64,000 bases of DNA from an uncultured Microbacteriaceae bacterium (GCA_947487835.1 CANKXX010000004.1:299076-363075); one strand, 5' to 3'; shown: positions 18,157 to 26,579, counted from the first letter of the stretch. Numbers and translations: made by a program. Notes: generated from the sequence alone by a model not told the origin.

Positions 18157-19488
18157 TCAGAGGGCGGCCGCCTTCGCGCGCAGCACCTCGCGCTCCCGTT
18201 CGTTCCCGGCGAGTCCGGCCGCCGTGGTCAGCTCCGACCGCGCCTCCTCCCGCCGGCCGAGTCGGCCGAGCAGCTCGCCCCGCACGCTCGGCAGCAGGTG
18301 CGACCCGCGGAGGGCGCCGTCGGCGACCAGCCGGTCGACGATCTGCAGGGCCGACGCCGGCCCGGTCGCCATCGACACGGCGACCGCCCGGTTCAGCTCG
18401 ACGACGGGGTTCGGGGCGATGCGTCCGAGCGCCTCATAGAGCAGCACGATGCGGTCCCAGTCCGTGTCCTCGAACCGCCGGGCGGTCGCGTGGCACTCGG
18501 CGATGGCGGCCTGCAGCGAGTAGGAGCCGCGGCCCCGGCCCACGGCGTCCGCTCGAGCCAGCGCGGCCCGGCCTCGTTCGATCTCGGCGCGGTCCCAGCG
18601 GGAGCGGTCCTGATCGGCGAGCAGGATCGGCGTCCCGTCGCGGGTCACACGCGCGCCGAAGCGCGACGCCTGGAACTCCATGAGCGCGACCAGCCCGTGC
18701 ACCTCGGGCTCGCGCGGCATCAGTCCCGCGAGCACGCGCCCGATCCGCAGCGCCTCGTGCGCCAAGTCGGTACGGATCCAGCGGTCGCCCGAGGTCGCGG
18801 CATACCCCTCCGTGAACACGAGGTAGACGACCCCGAGCACCGAGCTCAGGCGCGCACTCCACTCGTGCGGGTCGGGCACCTCGAACGGCACCCGCGCGGC
18901 GCTCAGCGTCTTCTTCGCCCGCACGATCCGCTGCTGCACCGTCGCCACCGGAACGAAGTAGAGCCGCCCGATCTCCTCCGTGGTGAGGCCGCCGATCATC
19001 CGGAGCGTCATCGCGACCTGGGCGTCGCGGGCGAGCACGGGGTGACAGGCGGTGAACACGAGCCGGAGCACGTCGTCGCCGATGGGGTCCCACTCCTCGT
19101 CCGCCCGCTCGTCCAGGTCGTGCGCGATCGCCCGGTAGCGGTCGTCGAGGCGCTCGCGCCGGCGCCAGCCGTCGATGGCCTTCCGCTTGGCCACGGCCGT
19201 GAGCCAGGCGCCCGCGTTGCGCGGGACGCCCGACTCCGGCCACTGCTCGAGCGCGTCCACGACCGCCTGCTGCGCCAGGTCCTCGGCGAGGCCGACGTCG
19301 CCGACCATCTTCGCGAGGCCGGCGACGATGCGCGCGCCCTCGATGCGCCAGATGGCGTCGACCGTTCTGGCCGCGTCCGCCCCGGTGCCGGTGCTCGCGG
19401 TGCCGTCGTTCTCCTGCGCGGTGCCGGCACCCCCGCCCGGGGTGCCGGCACCCGCATCCGCGCTCAGGGCGTCGGTGCTGTCGTCCAT
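18157..19488 (-). CDS. ECF42-type RNA polymerase sigma factor
   Basis: A 443-residue sigma factor. Sigma region 2 lies at about 45-115 (IVAGLAKMVGDVGLAEDLAQQAVVDAL) and region 4 at about 140-200 (GGLTTEEIGRLYFVPVATVQQRIVRAKKTL). A long C-terminal TPR-like/DUF6596 extension follows (VVYLVFTEGY, LLYEALGRIAPNPVVELNRAVAVSMA). This architecture and the YCII-domain gene directly upstream identify group ECF42, where the extension is known to matter for activity. The first ~40 residues are low-complexity Gly/Ala/Thr. It starts 22 nt after the YCII stop with no obvious ribosome site, so translation may be coupled. Confidence 0.93.
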   Translation of the reverse strand: MDDSTDALSADAGAGTPGGGAGTAQENDGTASTGTGADAARTVDAIWRIEGARIVAGLAKMVGDVGLAEDLAQQAVVDALEQWPESGVPRNAGAWLTAVAKRKAIDGWRRRERLDDRYRAIAHDLDERADEEWDPIGDDVLRLVFTACHPVLARDAQVAMTLRMIGGLTTEEIGRLYFVPVATVQQRIVRAKKTLSAARVPFEVPDPHEWSARLSSVLGVVYLVFTEGYAATSGDRWIRTDLAHEALRIGRVLAGLMPREPEVHGLVALMEFQASRFGARVTRDGTPILLADQDRSRWDRAEIERGRAALARADAVGRGRGSYSLQAAIAECHATARRFEDTDWDRIVLLYEALGRIAPNPVVELNRAVAVSMATGPASALQIVDRLVADGALRGSHLLPSVRGELLGRLGRREEARSELTTAAGLAGNEREREVLRAKAAAL

Positions 19489-19510
19489 GGTTCGCGGCCG
19501 GTCAGGCGGG

Positions 19511-19945
19511 TCACGCCTTGCGCGCGGCCTGCTCCTCCTGCTCGCGCCAGCCGGCCTCCTTCTGGATGTACTCGTTGTCCGCGAAGTCGGCGAAGTCGCT
19601 CTCGTCGGTCACGCGGCGCACCTCGAGCTTGCTGCCGGCACGGAGCGGGCAGCGGCTCGCCCACTGGACCGCCTCCTCCTTCGAGGAGACCTCGAGGATC
19701 CAGAAGCCGTTGAAGAGCTCGTGGGTCTCGCCGTAGGGCCCGTCGGTCACCGCGGGCGGCTCGGTCGCGAAGTCGACGACGAACCCGTCGCTGACGTCGG
19801 CCAGGCCCTCGCCCGCGAGCATGACGCCGGCGTTGATGAGCGACTCGTTGTAGGCGCCCATCTCGTTGATGATCTCCTCGAACGGGATGTCCTTCGATGC
19901 CTTCAGCGCCTCGTCCGTCGAGCGCATGATGAGCATGTACTTCAT
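19511..19945 (-). CDS. YCII-domain (DGPF family) protein, ECF42 partner
   Basis: A 144-residue protein with MKYMLIMRSTDEALKA at the start, GEGLADVSDGFVVDF, TDGPYGETHELFNGFWILE (a DGPF-like motif, here DGPY) and RPLRAG-like ASRCPLRAGSKLEVR. These small ferredoxin-fold proteins are nearly always encoded with ECF42 sigma factors; their biochemical role is unknown. AAGGAG lies 6 nt before the ATG. An ECF42-like promoter precedes the gene, predicting autoregulation of the pair. Confidence 0.92.
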   Translation of the reverse strand: MKYMLIMRSTDEALKASKDIPFEEIINEMGAYNESLINAGVMLAGEGLADVSDGFVVDFATEPPAVTDGPYGETHELFNGFWILEVSSKEEAVQWASRCPLRAGSKLEVRRVTDESDFADFADNEYIQKEAGWREQEEQAARKA

Positions 19946-19996
19946 GGGGGTTCTCCTTCGTCTGCGGGCCGCGTTTCGCGTCCTCCTTACTATCGC

Positions 19997-20023
19997 GTCG
20001 AACGGCGGACGACGGAATCGACA
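19997..20023 (-). promoter_or_regulatory. Candidate ECF42-dependent promoter
   Basis: On the minus strand TGTCGA (20023-20018), 17 nt, then CGAC (20000-19997). From memory, ECF42 promoters have TGTCGA at -35 and CGA(T/C) at -10. The start would lie about 45 nt before the YCII ATG. An overlapping GATAGT could serve the housekeeping sigma factor. Confidence 0.55.
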
Positions 20024-20112
20024 GCTTCCCGAAAAAACTTTTCAGTCGGCGGTGAGCCGCTCCATCACCGCCGGGCCCGCGCCCGGCATTCACGGCGTCG
20101 CGCATCCGCTCG

Positions 20113-20883
20113 TTACCGCCGCCGCCCGGCGGGTGCGGCCAGCGCGCGGGCCCACTCCTCCTCGTTGCCCGCGACATACTCCGCGGCGGCGCGCCAGTGC
20201 TCGCCGTGCCCGCTGCGGTACATCTCCGCCCACGGCGCGGCGCCGGTCTCGCTCGATGACCGGAGGAGCTCGTGCATGGCCTCGGTCCGCTTGATCATCG
20301 CCGCGGGCAGCGCCTCCCGCAGGGCCGCGTCCGCGTCGTAGCCGTCCACGAACGCCCGCAGTCTCCGCGCGGCCGCCTCGACGGGCTCGCCGCCGACGAG
20401 CATGCCGAAGGACTGGGCCGCGTACGCGAGGTCCCAGAGCCGCGTGCTCGGGCCGGCACCGTCCCAGTCGATGAACACCCACCGCTCGCCGGTCACGAGG
20501 TTCCACGGCGCGAGGTCGTTGTGGCAGAGGAGGTCGGGGCGCTCGGCGGGCAGCAGCATCTCGCCGGACAGCCCCTCCGGAACCGGGATGCCCTCGCTCG
20601 CATCGTGGATCTGCCGCACCATGGCCCCGGCGCGGCGGAGCTCGGGCTCGGTCAGGGGCACCCTGTCCTGCGCGAGCGGGCCGTCGACGTACTCGAGGAC
20701 CTGCCGACCGCGCTCGTCCCGCCCGAGGGGCTGCGGGGCATCCACCCCGTGGGAGCGGAGCTCCGCGATGTAGGCCTGCACGAATGCGCTGCGGCGGGCC
20801 CACGGCTTGCGCACCGTCGCACCGACCCGCACCACGCGGCCGGATGCGTTGCCGCCCGTCAACTCGCGCTCCTGCTCCGTCAC
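20113..20883 (-). CDS. Phosphotransferase, aminoglycoside phosphotransferase/kinase-like fold
   Basis: A 256-residue protein with the APH-family catalytic core LLCHNDLAPWNLV (catalytic Asp and Mg-binding Asn) and the magnesium motif WVFIDWDGAGPSTRLWDLA. The N-terminal ATP lobe is short but has VVRVGATVRKPWARR and VLEYVDG. The substrate cannot be told from sequence: aminoglycoside, choline or another small alcohol. The start is GTG 20883, 6 nt after TACCCT; an open extension to 21120 would run into the divergent transporter gene. Confidence 0.85.
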   Translation of the reverse strand: MTEQERELTGGNASGRVVRVGATVRKPWARRSAFVQAYIAELRSHGVDAPQPLGRDERGRQVLEYVDGPLAQDRVPLTEPELRRAGAMVRQIHDASEGIPVPEGLSGEMLLPAERPDLLCHNDLAPWNLVTGERWVFIDWDGAGPSTRLWDLAYAAQSFGMLVGGEPVEAAARRLRAFVDGYDADAALREALPAAMIKRTEAMHELLRSSSETGAAPWAEMYRSGHGEHWRAAAEYVAGNEEEWARALAAPAGRRR

Positions 20884-20889
20884 ACCGGC

Positions 20890-20895
20890 AGGGTA
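20890..20895 (-). promoter_or_regulatory. Leaderless -10 of the phosphotransferase gene
   Basis: TACCCT on the minus strand is followed by GCCGGT (6 nt) and GTG. Confidence 0.55.
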
Positions 20896-21028
20896 TCGAC
20901 TCCGGGGGTCCCGGCGCCGTCCGGAATCCGTTTTCCTTGACGCCGCGTTACGCTCTGGCGGCCATACCGCGAGTTCGCTGCGAACCGGGGGCTTACGCTT
21001 GACTGTCGCCCATCCGTTCGGAGAACAC

Positions 21029-22384
21029 ATGTCCCTTTCTGCTACTGAGCGCAGCGCCGCCTCCACACCGGCCAATCCGCGCTCCCGCGTCGTCCTCGCG
21101 AGCCTCATCGGCACGACCATCGAGTTCTACGACTTCTACGTGTACGCCACGGCCGCCGTGCTCGTGTTCCCGTACCTCTTCTTCCCCACCGGCAACGACT
21201 CGACGGCGCTGCTGGCCTCGTTCGCCATCTTCGGTGCCGCCATGGTCGCCCGCCCCCTCGGCGCGATCGTCTTCGGCCACCTCGGTGACAAGCACGGACG
21301 GAAGACGACGCTCGTCGCGGCCCTGCTGACCATGGGCATCGCGACGTTCCTCATCGGCGTGCTGCCGACCTACCCCGCCGTCGGCTGGTTCGCGCCGCTG
21401 ATGCTCGTGATCCTGCGCCTGGCGCAGGGCTTCGCGCTGGGCGGCGAGTGGAGCGGTGCCGCCCTCGTGGCGACCGAGAACGCGCCGGCGGGCAAGCGCG
21501 CCTGGTACGGCACGTTCCCACAGCTCGGCGCGCCGATCGGCTTCATCATCGCGAACGGCCTGTTCCTCATCATCGCCGCGCTGCTGCCGTCCGACGACCC
21601 CACCCGCCCCTCCGAGGCCTTCCTCGACTGGGGCTGGCGCATCCCGTTCCTGTTCTCCGCCGTCATGGTGATCGTGGGCCTGTGGGTGCGCCTCCGCCTG
21701 GTCGAGAGCACGACGTTCTCGCAGAAGGCCTCGACCGGCAAGCTGGTGCGCCTGCCGCTGGCCGCGGTGTTCCGCAACCACTGGCGCGAGCTGCTCCTCG
21801 GCACGTTCTTCATGCTCGCGACCTACGTGCTCTTCTACCTGATGACCACGTTCTCGCTGTCCTACGGTCGCGCGGCCACGGATGCCCCGGTGCAGCGCGG
21901 CCTCGGCTACGACTACACGACGTTCGTGCTCATGATGATCGCCGGCGTGGTGTTCTTCGGCATCTTCACCATGGTGTCCGGACCGTGGGCCGACCGCTTC
22001 GGCCGCCGTCGCACGCTGCTCATCGTGACCGGCGCCATCATCGTGTTCGGCCTCGTCTGGGTGCCGATGCTCGGCGCCGGCTTCGTGGGCGTGATGCTGT
22101 GGCTGATCGTCGGCTTCACCCTGATGGGCATGACCTTCGGCCCGATGGGTGCGCTGCTGCCCGAGCTCTTCCCGACCAACGTGCGATACACCGGCTCCGG
22201 CGTCTCGTACAACGTCGCGTCGATCCTCGGCGCCGCGGTCGCCCCGTTCATCGCGGTGTGGCTCTGGACCCTCGGCGACGGCAGCCCTTTCCTGGTGGGC
22301 GTCTACCTGTCCGTCATGGCCACGATCACCTTCATCGCCCTTCTCATCGGCAAGGAGACGAAGGACGTCGACATCGACCGGTAG
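21029..22384 (+). CDS. MFS transporter, metabolite:H+ symporter (MHS) family
   Basis: A 451-residue, 12-helix importer. MHS hallmarks are SLIGTTIEFYDFYVYATAAVLVF in helix 1, GHLGDKHGRKTTL (motif A), and LRLAQGFALGGEWSGAALVATENAP around helix 4. Relatives carry shikimate, proline/betaine or dicarboxylates; the substrate is not determined. ATG 21029 follows GGAG by 5 nt; longer in-frame versions would cover the promoter area. It is divergent from the phosphotransferase gene and followed by a strong terminator. Confidence 0.92.
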   Translation: MSLSATERSAASTPANPRSRVVLASLIGTTIEFYDFYVYATAAVLVFPYLFFPTGNDSTALLASFAIFGAAMVARPLGAIVFGHLGDKHGRKTTLVAALLTMGIATFLIGVLPTYPAVGWFAPLMLVILRLAQGFALGGEWSGAALVATENAPAGKRAWYGTFPQLGAPIGFIIANGLFLIIAALLPSDDPTRPSEAFLDWGWRIPFLFSAVMVIVGLWVRLRLVESTTFSQKASTGKLVRLPLAAVFRNHWRELLLGTFFMLATYVLFYLMTTFSLSYGRAATDAPVQRGLGYDYTTFVLMMIAGVVFFGIFTMVSGPWADRFGRRRTLLIVTGAIIVFGLVWVPMLGAGFVGVMLWLIVGFTLMGMTFGPMGALLPELFPTNVRYTGSGVSYNVASILGAAVAPFIAVWLWTLGDGSPFLVGVYLSVMATITFIALLIGKETKDVDIDR

Positions 22385-22416
22385 TGCGTGCGCGTGCGTG
22401 AAGTGCGTGCGTGAAG

Positions 22417-22453
22417 CGGGCGGGACCCGGCCTCGGCGCCGGGTACCCGCCCG
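22417..22453 (+). terminator. Terminator of the MHS transporter gene
   Basis: CGGGCGGGACCCGGC pairs with GCCGGGTACCCGCCCG with one bulged base, followed by TTTCG. Confidence 0.7.
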
Positions 22454-22481
22454 TTTCGCGTCCCGGGGTGGTCCCCATACG

Positions 22482-22590
22482 GTCCCTGAGCCTGTCGAAG
22501 GGACGCAGCCACACTGTGCCCGCACACGACACGGTCCCTGAGCCTGTCGAAGGGACGCAGCAATACGGTCCCTGAGCCTGCCGAAGGGAC
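22482..22590 (+). repeat. Three tandem copies of the type A hairpin repeat
   Basis: Copies at 22482-22504, 22534-22556 and 22568-22590 have stem GTCCCT/AGGGAC and loop GAGCCTGTCGA; the third loop has one T-to-C change. All are in the same orientation and each is followed by GCA. Together with the terminator and the repeats at 22630-22676, they fill the 315-bp gene-free gap 22385-22699. Confidence 0.85.
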
Positions 22591-22629
22591 GCACCGAACC
22601 TCGCGGCTCCTCCCCTCCACAGATCAATT

Positions 22630-22676
22630 CCAGGACTTCTTCTCCACAGATTGTCCTGGTCAAACCAGTATTGTCG
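22630..22676 (+). promoter_or_regulatory. Overlapping inverted repeats and -10 before the HNH gene
   Basis: CCAGGAC (22630-22636) pairs with GTCCTGG (22653-22659). CTGGT-CAA-ACCAG (22656-22668) overlaps it, so the two hairpins exclude each other. TATTGT (about 22669-22674) could be a -10 with the start some 20 nt before the ATG. TCTCCACAGAT occurs twice. This may be an operator or a small attenuator. Confidence 0.35.
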
Positions 22677-22699
22677 GTGGTAGGTGGGACACTTTTCCC

Positions 22700-24079
22700 A
22701 TGAGTAAACCGCCCCTCGCTGACGTCACCGACGCGGTAGCAGCCGCGCTACCGACGGCGTCGCTGGGCGGACTCAGCGACGAGAACCTCCTCGCCACAAC
22801 CCGAGGAATCGAGGCTCTGGGTCGCTACGTCGACGCGCTTCGAGTGACTGCTGCGGGCGAGATTGCGGCACGGTCGCGGACGGAGGACGGGCCGGCGGGT
22901 CTTGCCGCCCGAAAGGGCTGCCGCTCGGCGAACGAGCTCCTGCAGCGGCTGACCCAGATCTCGGGCTCAACCGGTGCCGCTCGCCTTGGTCTCGCAGCAC
23001 TCACCCGCCGCGGCACGGCCCTTTCGGGCGCAGCAATGCCCGCCAAGTTCGACCACGTCCGAGTCGCGCTCGAAACGGGCAACCTCGGCGTGGACGCGGC
23101 GGTCGCGCTGACCAAGAACCTCGCGCCGCTGCAGGACCGGGTACACCCCGATGCCCTCGACGCGGCCGAACGGGAACTCGTCGCGTCCGCGACCGGCACC
23201 TCTCCCGACAGCAGCGTCCCGGCGTCGGCGGATGAGATCCGCATCCAGGCGTCCGTGTGGCGGGCCGCCCTCGACCCGGACGGACTCGAACCGGACGAGG
23301 CGCACGCGATGGCCAAGCGCGGCTTCCGCCTCGGACCCGAGCGCAACGGCCTCGTCCCCGTGTCCGGCGGACTCCTGCCCGAAGCGGCGGGTCGGGTGAA
23401 GCGGCTCTTCGACGCCTACCTCACCCCGACCACGGCACCCGCGTTCCTGCACGAGGAGGAACTCGCCGACAAAGAGGCCGGTAATGACCCGCGGACGAAG
23501 GACCAGCAGCGGCACGACATCCTCATCGGCGTCCTCGACGCCATGGCCCGAAGCGGCGATACCCCCACGATCGGTGGTGCCGCGCCGACCGTGCTCGTGA
23601 CCGTGCGTGCCGAGGACCTGGAGACCGGCGGCGCCGGCTACGCGGATGGCGTGGAGTCACCTTTGTCGCCGACGACGGTCGAGCAACTGGTGTGCACGGG
23701 AGGCATTCAGAAGATCGTCATCGGCAAGAACGGTCGGATCGTGAAACTAGGTTCGGCGGAACGCTGCTTCACCGCACCACAACGGCGCGCGATCACCGCG
23801 AGGGACGGCGGCTGCCTCATCCCGGGCTGCTCGATACCGGCGGGCTGGTGCGAGGTCCACCACGTGGTACCCGCGGCGGCCGGCGGGCCGACGCACCCGG
23901 ACAACGGTGTTCTGCTGTGCTGGTTCCACCACCGGACGATCGACACCTCAGGCTGGGCGATCCGCATGCGAGCCGGGGCACCGGAGGTGCAGGCACCACC
24001 CTGGCTCGATCACACGCGTCGATGGCACCCGGCCACGAAGAGCCGAAGCACCATGGCATCGCGAGTACACGGTCCCTGA
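22700..24079 (+). CDS. DUF222 / 13E12-repeat family HNH endonuclease-like protein
   Basis: A 459-residue protein. The DUF222 region covers about 25-330. A C-terminal HNH domain lies at about 365-430, with CLIPGCS, CEVHHVVPAAAGG, NGVLLCWFHH and two Cys pairs for structural zinc. This family is multicopy in actinobacterial genomes (the M. tuberculosis 13E12 repeats), and its biological role is unresolved. Three hairpin repeats lie upstream and an inverted pair downstream. The final codons GGT-CCC and the TGA stop are supplied by the first downstream repeat. ATG 22700 has no strong ribosome site. Codon use is a little less GC-biased than in neighbours, consistent with mobility. Confidence 0.92.
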   Translation: MSKPPLADVTDAVAAALPTASLGGLSDENLLATTRGIEALGRYVDALRVTAAGEIAARSRTEDGPAGLAARKGCRSANELLQRLTQISGSTGAARLGLAALTRRGTALSGAAMPAKFDHVRVALETGNLGVDAAVALTKNLAPLQDRVHPDALDAAERELVASATGTSPDSSVPASADEIRIQASVWRAALDPDGLEPDEAHAMAKRGFRLGPERNGLVPVSGGLLPEAAGRVKRLFDAYLTPTTAPAFLHEEELADKEAGNDPRTKDQQRHDILIGVLDAMARSGDTPTIGGAAPTVLVTVRAEDLETGGAGYADGVESPLSPTTVEQLVCTGGIQKIVIGKNGRIVKLGSAERCFTAPQRRAITARDGGCLIPGCSIPAGWCEVHHVVPAAAGGPTHPDNGVLLCWFHHRTIDTSGWAIRMRAGAPEVQAPPWLDHTRRWHPATKSRSTMASRVHGP

Positions 24080-24135
24080 GCTTGTCGAAGGGACGGAAGC
24101 CGATCCGGTCACGTCCCTTCGACAGGCTCAGGGAC
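24072..24135. repeat. Inverted pair of type A hairpin repeats
   Basis: Copies at 24072-24094 (plus) and 24113-24135 (minus) face each other 18 nt apart. The left one contains the HNH gene's stop codon. The pair could fold as one long hairpin and act as a terminator between two convergent genes. Confidence 0.85.
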
Positions 24136-24167
24136 CGTATGGGGATGCGAGGCGCGTGGGTTCCGTA

Positions 24168-24485
24168 CTAGGGGGTGCGGGGGGCGTCCGGGGTGCCGGG
24201 GGTGGGGGCTGTGTCGCCGGGGCCGCCCGGGGTGGTGCCCGGGGCGGGGCGGCCGTCGCGCTCGGCCTCGAGCTTCGCGCGGATCTCCTCGCGGTAGCGG
24301 GTGCGACGGATGCGGCGGGTCATGTCGAGGGCGAGGAGCAGCGCCACCGCGGCCACGCCAAACGTGATGAGGAAGCCCGCCACGCCCGGGGTGACGGTGG
24401 TCTGGTCGAAACCCGGGGTGGGCGACGGCGCCGGCGTCGCGGCCAGCACCATCTGGATGTGGGCGGCAAGCGCGGCAGCGGTCAT
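24168..24485 (-). CDS. Small single-pass membrane protein beside mca
   Basis: A 105-residue protein with one membrane helix at about 34-54 (GVAGFLITFGVAAVALLLAL), a basic segment (RRIRRTRYREEIRAK) and a disordered Pro/Gly/Thr tail. Its ATG overlaps the mca stop by 4 nt, so it is coupled to mca. A small protein of similar shape sits beside mca in mycobacteria (Rv1083, from memory). Function unknown. Confidence 0.75.
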   Translation of the reverse strand: MTAAALAAHIQMVLAATPAPSPTPGFDQTTVTPGVAGFLITFGVAAVALLLALDMTRRIRRTRYREEIRAKLEAERDGRPAPGTTPGGPGDTAPTPGTPDAPRTP

Positions 24486-25480
24486 CGGTTGTTCTCCTCA
24501 GCGTTCGCCGTACGGGTGTTCGCCGTGCCCGTGCCCGTGCCCGCCGTACCGGTCCCGGCACCAGCGTCCGCACCAGCACCAGCACCCACACCCTCGCCCG
24601 CGGCGTCCGCAGCCGGCTCGTCGTCGACGACGCCCGCGAAGAGGTCGTCCTCCGGGAGTTCCGTCGGCACCCGCGACTCGACGAGCTGATAGTCCTCGTA
24701 GGGCCAGGCGACGCGCTGGATCTCGTTGGGCCAAAAGAAGAAGGTGCTGTCCGGCGCCACCTGGCTCGCGTGCGAGCGCAGGGCACGGTCGCGGTGGTCG
24801 AAGAAGTCGCCGACGGGGACCCTCGTGGTGGCGAGGTCGGGCCGGTCCTCCATCCAGGAGCGCATCTCGTCGATCTGCGCCAGCACCTCGGCGGGCGGAT
24901 CGGTCTTCAGGTACTCCTCGTGCACGGCACGGATGCGCCGCGGGTTGAAGATGCGGTCGTAGTACAGCTTCTCGATACGCCAGGGCTCCCCGGCCTCGGG
25001 GTACTTCTCCACATTCTCGGACTCGCGCCAGGCCTCCATGGCCACCTGGTGGGCGCGGATGTGGTCCGGGTGCGGGTAGCCGCCGTTCTCGTCGTAGCTG
25101 AGCAGCACGTGCGGGCGGAACTCGCGGACCACGCGGATGAGGGGCGCGGACGAGACGTGCAGCGGGATCGACGCGAACGACCCGGGCGGCAGCGTGCCGT
25201 CCTCGCTCGGCATGCCGGAGTCGACGTAGCCGAGCCACCGGTGCTCGATGCCCATCTCGCGCTGCGCGTTCGCCATCTCGCGGCGGCGGAGGCCCGGCAG
25301 GTCGCGCTCCGCCATGGCGCGCGGCTCGAGCGTGCTGTTCAGGATGTCGCCCGCCTCACCCCCGGTGCAGGTGACGATAAGGACCCGGGCTCCGCGCGCG
25401 ACGTAGTGGGAGTAGGTCGCGGCGCCCTTGCTCGACTCGTCGTCGGGGTGGGCGTGCACGGCCATCAAACGCAGGGTCAC
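24482..25480 (-). CDS. mca: Mycothiol S-conjugate amidase
   Basis: A 332-residue Zn hydrolase of the MshB/Mca (LmbE-like) family. It cleaves mycothiol S-conjugates so that mercapturic acids of toxins can be exported. Zn motifs are AHPDDESSKGA near residue 10 and YPHPDHIRAH near 140; TCTGGEAGDILN is also typical. The Mca length and synteny with DUF4307 and greA favour Mca over MshB. Its last ~55 residues are a Gly/Ala/Thr low-complexity tail encoded by near-repeats. Start is GTG 25480, after TAGGAG. Presence of mca implies a mycothiol-producing cell. Confidence 0.94.
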   Translation of the reverse strand: MTLRLMAVHAHPDDESSKGAATYSHYVARGARVLIVTCTGGEAGDILNSTLEPRAMAERDLPGLRRREMANAQREMGIEHRWLGYVDSGMPSEDGTLPPGSFASIPLHVSSAPLIRVVREFRPHVLLSYDENGGYPHPDHIRAHQVAMEAWRESENVEKYPEAGEPWRIEKLYYDRIFNPRRIRAVHEEYLKTDPPAEVLAQIDEMRSWMEDRPDLATTRVPVGDFFDHRDRALRSHASQVAPDSTFFFWPNEIQRVAWPYEDYQLVESRVPTELPEDDLFAGVVDDEPAADAAGEGVGAGAGADAGAGTGTAGTGTGTANTRTANAEENNR

Positions 25481-25545
25481 GGGACTCCTAGGGAAAGCGA
25501 ATAACCTGAGAGCTCAAGCGTATCGGTCGGTATCGGGGAGAAACT

Positions 25546-25944
25546 GTGGCGTCGGACATCCTGGACTCCCGGTACGGGCGCACCCCCCGCAACCGCTCCC
25601 GGCAGCGCCTCACCATGTGGATCGTGGCGGCCGGCTTCGTGGTCGTGTTCGCGGCCTGGGTGATCTTCGCGGGCCTCGACAGCGCCCGTGGCGGCCTGCA
25701 GCAGCGCGACCTCGCCTTCTCCCTGATCGACGACCATAACGTCGACGTGACGTTCGAGGTGTCCGCGCCCGTCGGATCGACCTCGTACTGCGCGGTGCAG
25801 GCCCTCAGCCAGCAGCAGGCCGTGGTCGGGTGGCGGGTCGTCGAGATCCCGCCCGCGGATCGCTACACCCGGGTTTTCACGGAGCGGGTGCGCACGATCG
25901 ACACCCCCGTGACCGGCTTGATCTACCGCTGCTGGCTCGCGTAG
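25546..25944 (+). CDS. DUF4307 membrane protein
   Basis: A 132-residue protein. A basic N terminus (RYGRTPRNRSRQR) is followed by one membrane helix at about 24-44 and a small extracytoplasmic beta domain with VDVTFEVSAP and SYCAVQAL. This matches DUF4307, which sits between mca and greA in many actinobacteria. Function unknown. GTG 25546 follows GGGGAG by 6 nt. It is divergent from mca. Confidence 0.9.
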   Translation: MASDILDSRYGRTPRNRSRQRLTMWIVAAGFVVVFAAWVIFAGLDSARGGLQQRDLAFSLIDDHNVDVTFEVSAPVGSTSYCAVQALSQQQAVVGWRVVEIPPADRYTRVFTERVRTIDTPVTGLIYRCWLA

Positions 25945-25955
25945 TGTGATTGGTT

Positions 25956-25979
25956 CGCCCCGACGGAACCGTCGGGGCG
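25956..25979 (+). terminator. Hairpin between DUF4307 and greA
   Basis: CGCCCCGACGG pairs perfectly with CCGTCGGGGCG across a 2-nt gap. It lies 12 bp after the DUF4307 stop and 25 bp before the greA start, so it may be a terminator or an element of the greA leader. Confidence 0.6.
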
Positions 25980-26003
25980 CTCACGCGTACCCGAGGAGTC
26001 ACC

Positions 26004-26495
26004 GTGGCACAGGAAACGTCAGTCACCTGGCTGACTAAGGAGGCGTTCGACCGCCTCTCTGCCGAGCTGGAGCACCTGAGCGGCGCCGGCCGCACCGAGA
26101 TCGCCAAGCGCATCGAGATCGCCCGTGAAGAGGGCGACCTGAAGGAGAACGGCGGCTACCACGCCGCCAAGGAGGAGCAGGGCAAGATCGAGGCGCGCAT
26201 CCGCGTGCTGACGACCCTGCTGCGCAGCGCCGAGGTCGGCGAGGCCCCGGTGAGCCACGGCGTCGTGGAGCCCGGCACGGTCGTGACCGCGGACATCGCC
26301 GGTGACGAGACCAAGTTCCTCATCGGCAACCGCGAGATCGCCGGCGGCAGCGACCTCGACGTCTACAGCGAGAAGAGCCCGCTCGGCATGGCCATCATCG
26401 GCCTCAAGGTGGGCGACTCGGTGAGCTACGCCGCGCCGAACGGCCGGCAGATCCCCGTCGAGATCAAGGGCGTGGAGACCTACGTCCCCCGCTGA
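26004..26495 (+). CDS. greA: Transcription elongation factor GreA
   Basis: A 163-residue factor that rescues backtracked RNA polymerase by stimulating transcript cleavage. The N-terminal coiled coil covers about 10-85, with the acidic tip REEGDLKENGGYHAAKEEQG. The C-terminal FKBP-like domain includes SEKSPLGMAIIGLKVGDSV. GTG 26004 follows GAGGAG by 6 nt, and upstream in-frame starts would include a hairpin. A terminator follows. Confidence 0.97.
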   Translation: MAQETSVTWLTKEAFDRLSAELEHLSGAGRTEIAKRIEIAREEGDLKENGGYHAAKEEQGKIEARIRVLTTLLRSAEVGEAPVSHGVVEPGTVVTADIAGDETKFLIGNREIAGGSDLDVYSEKSPLGMAIIGLKVGDSVSYAAPNGRQIPVEIKGVETYVPR

Positions 26496-26513
26496 TCCCG
26501 CCGACACCTGAGG

Positions 26514-26549
26514 AACCGCCCCCTCGCGCCGATGCGCGGCGGGGCGGTT
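26514..26549 (+). terminator. Terminator of greA
   Basis: AACCGCCCC and GGGGCGGTT form the stem, followed by TCCGTTT. Confidence 0.75.
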
Positions 26550-26579
26550 TCCGTTTCCGGGCGAGGCGACGAATCCGGT

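Noticed and set aside
22482-24135. The repeats around the HNH gene as a CRISPR array
   Set aside because: Spacers are irregular, few and partly inverted, the unit is a self-pairing hairpin, and there are no cas genes.
22417-24135. The HNH gene as part of a restriction-modification system or an insertion sequence
   Set aside because: There is no methyltransferase or DDE/tyrosine recombinase nearby, and no terminal inverted repeats of IS type.
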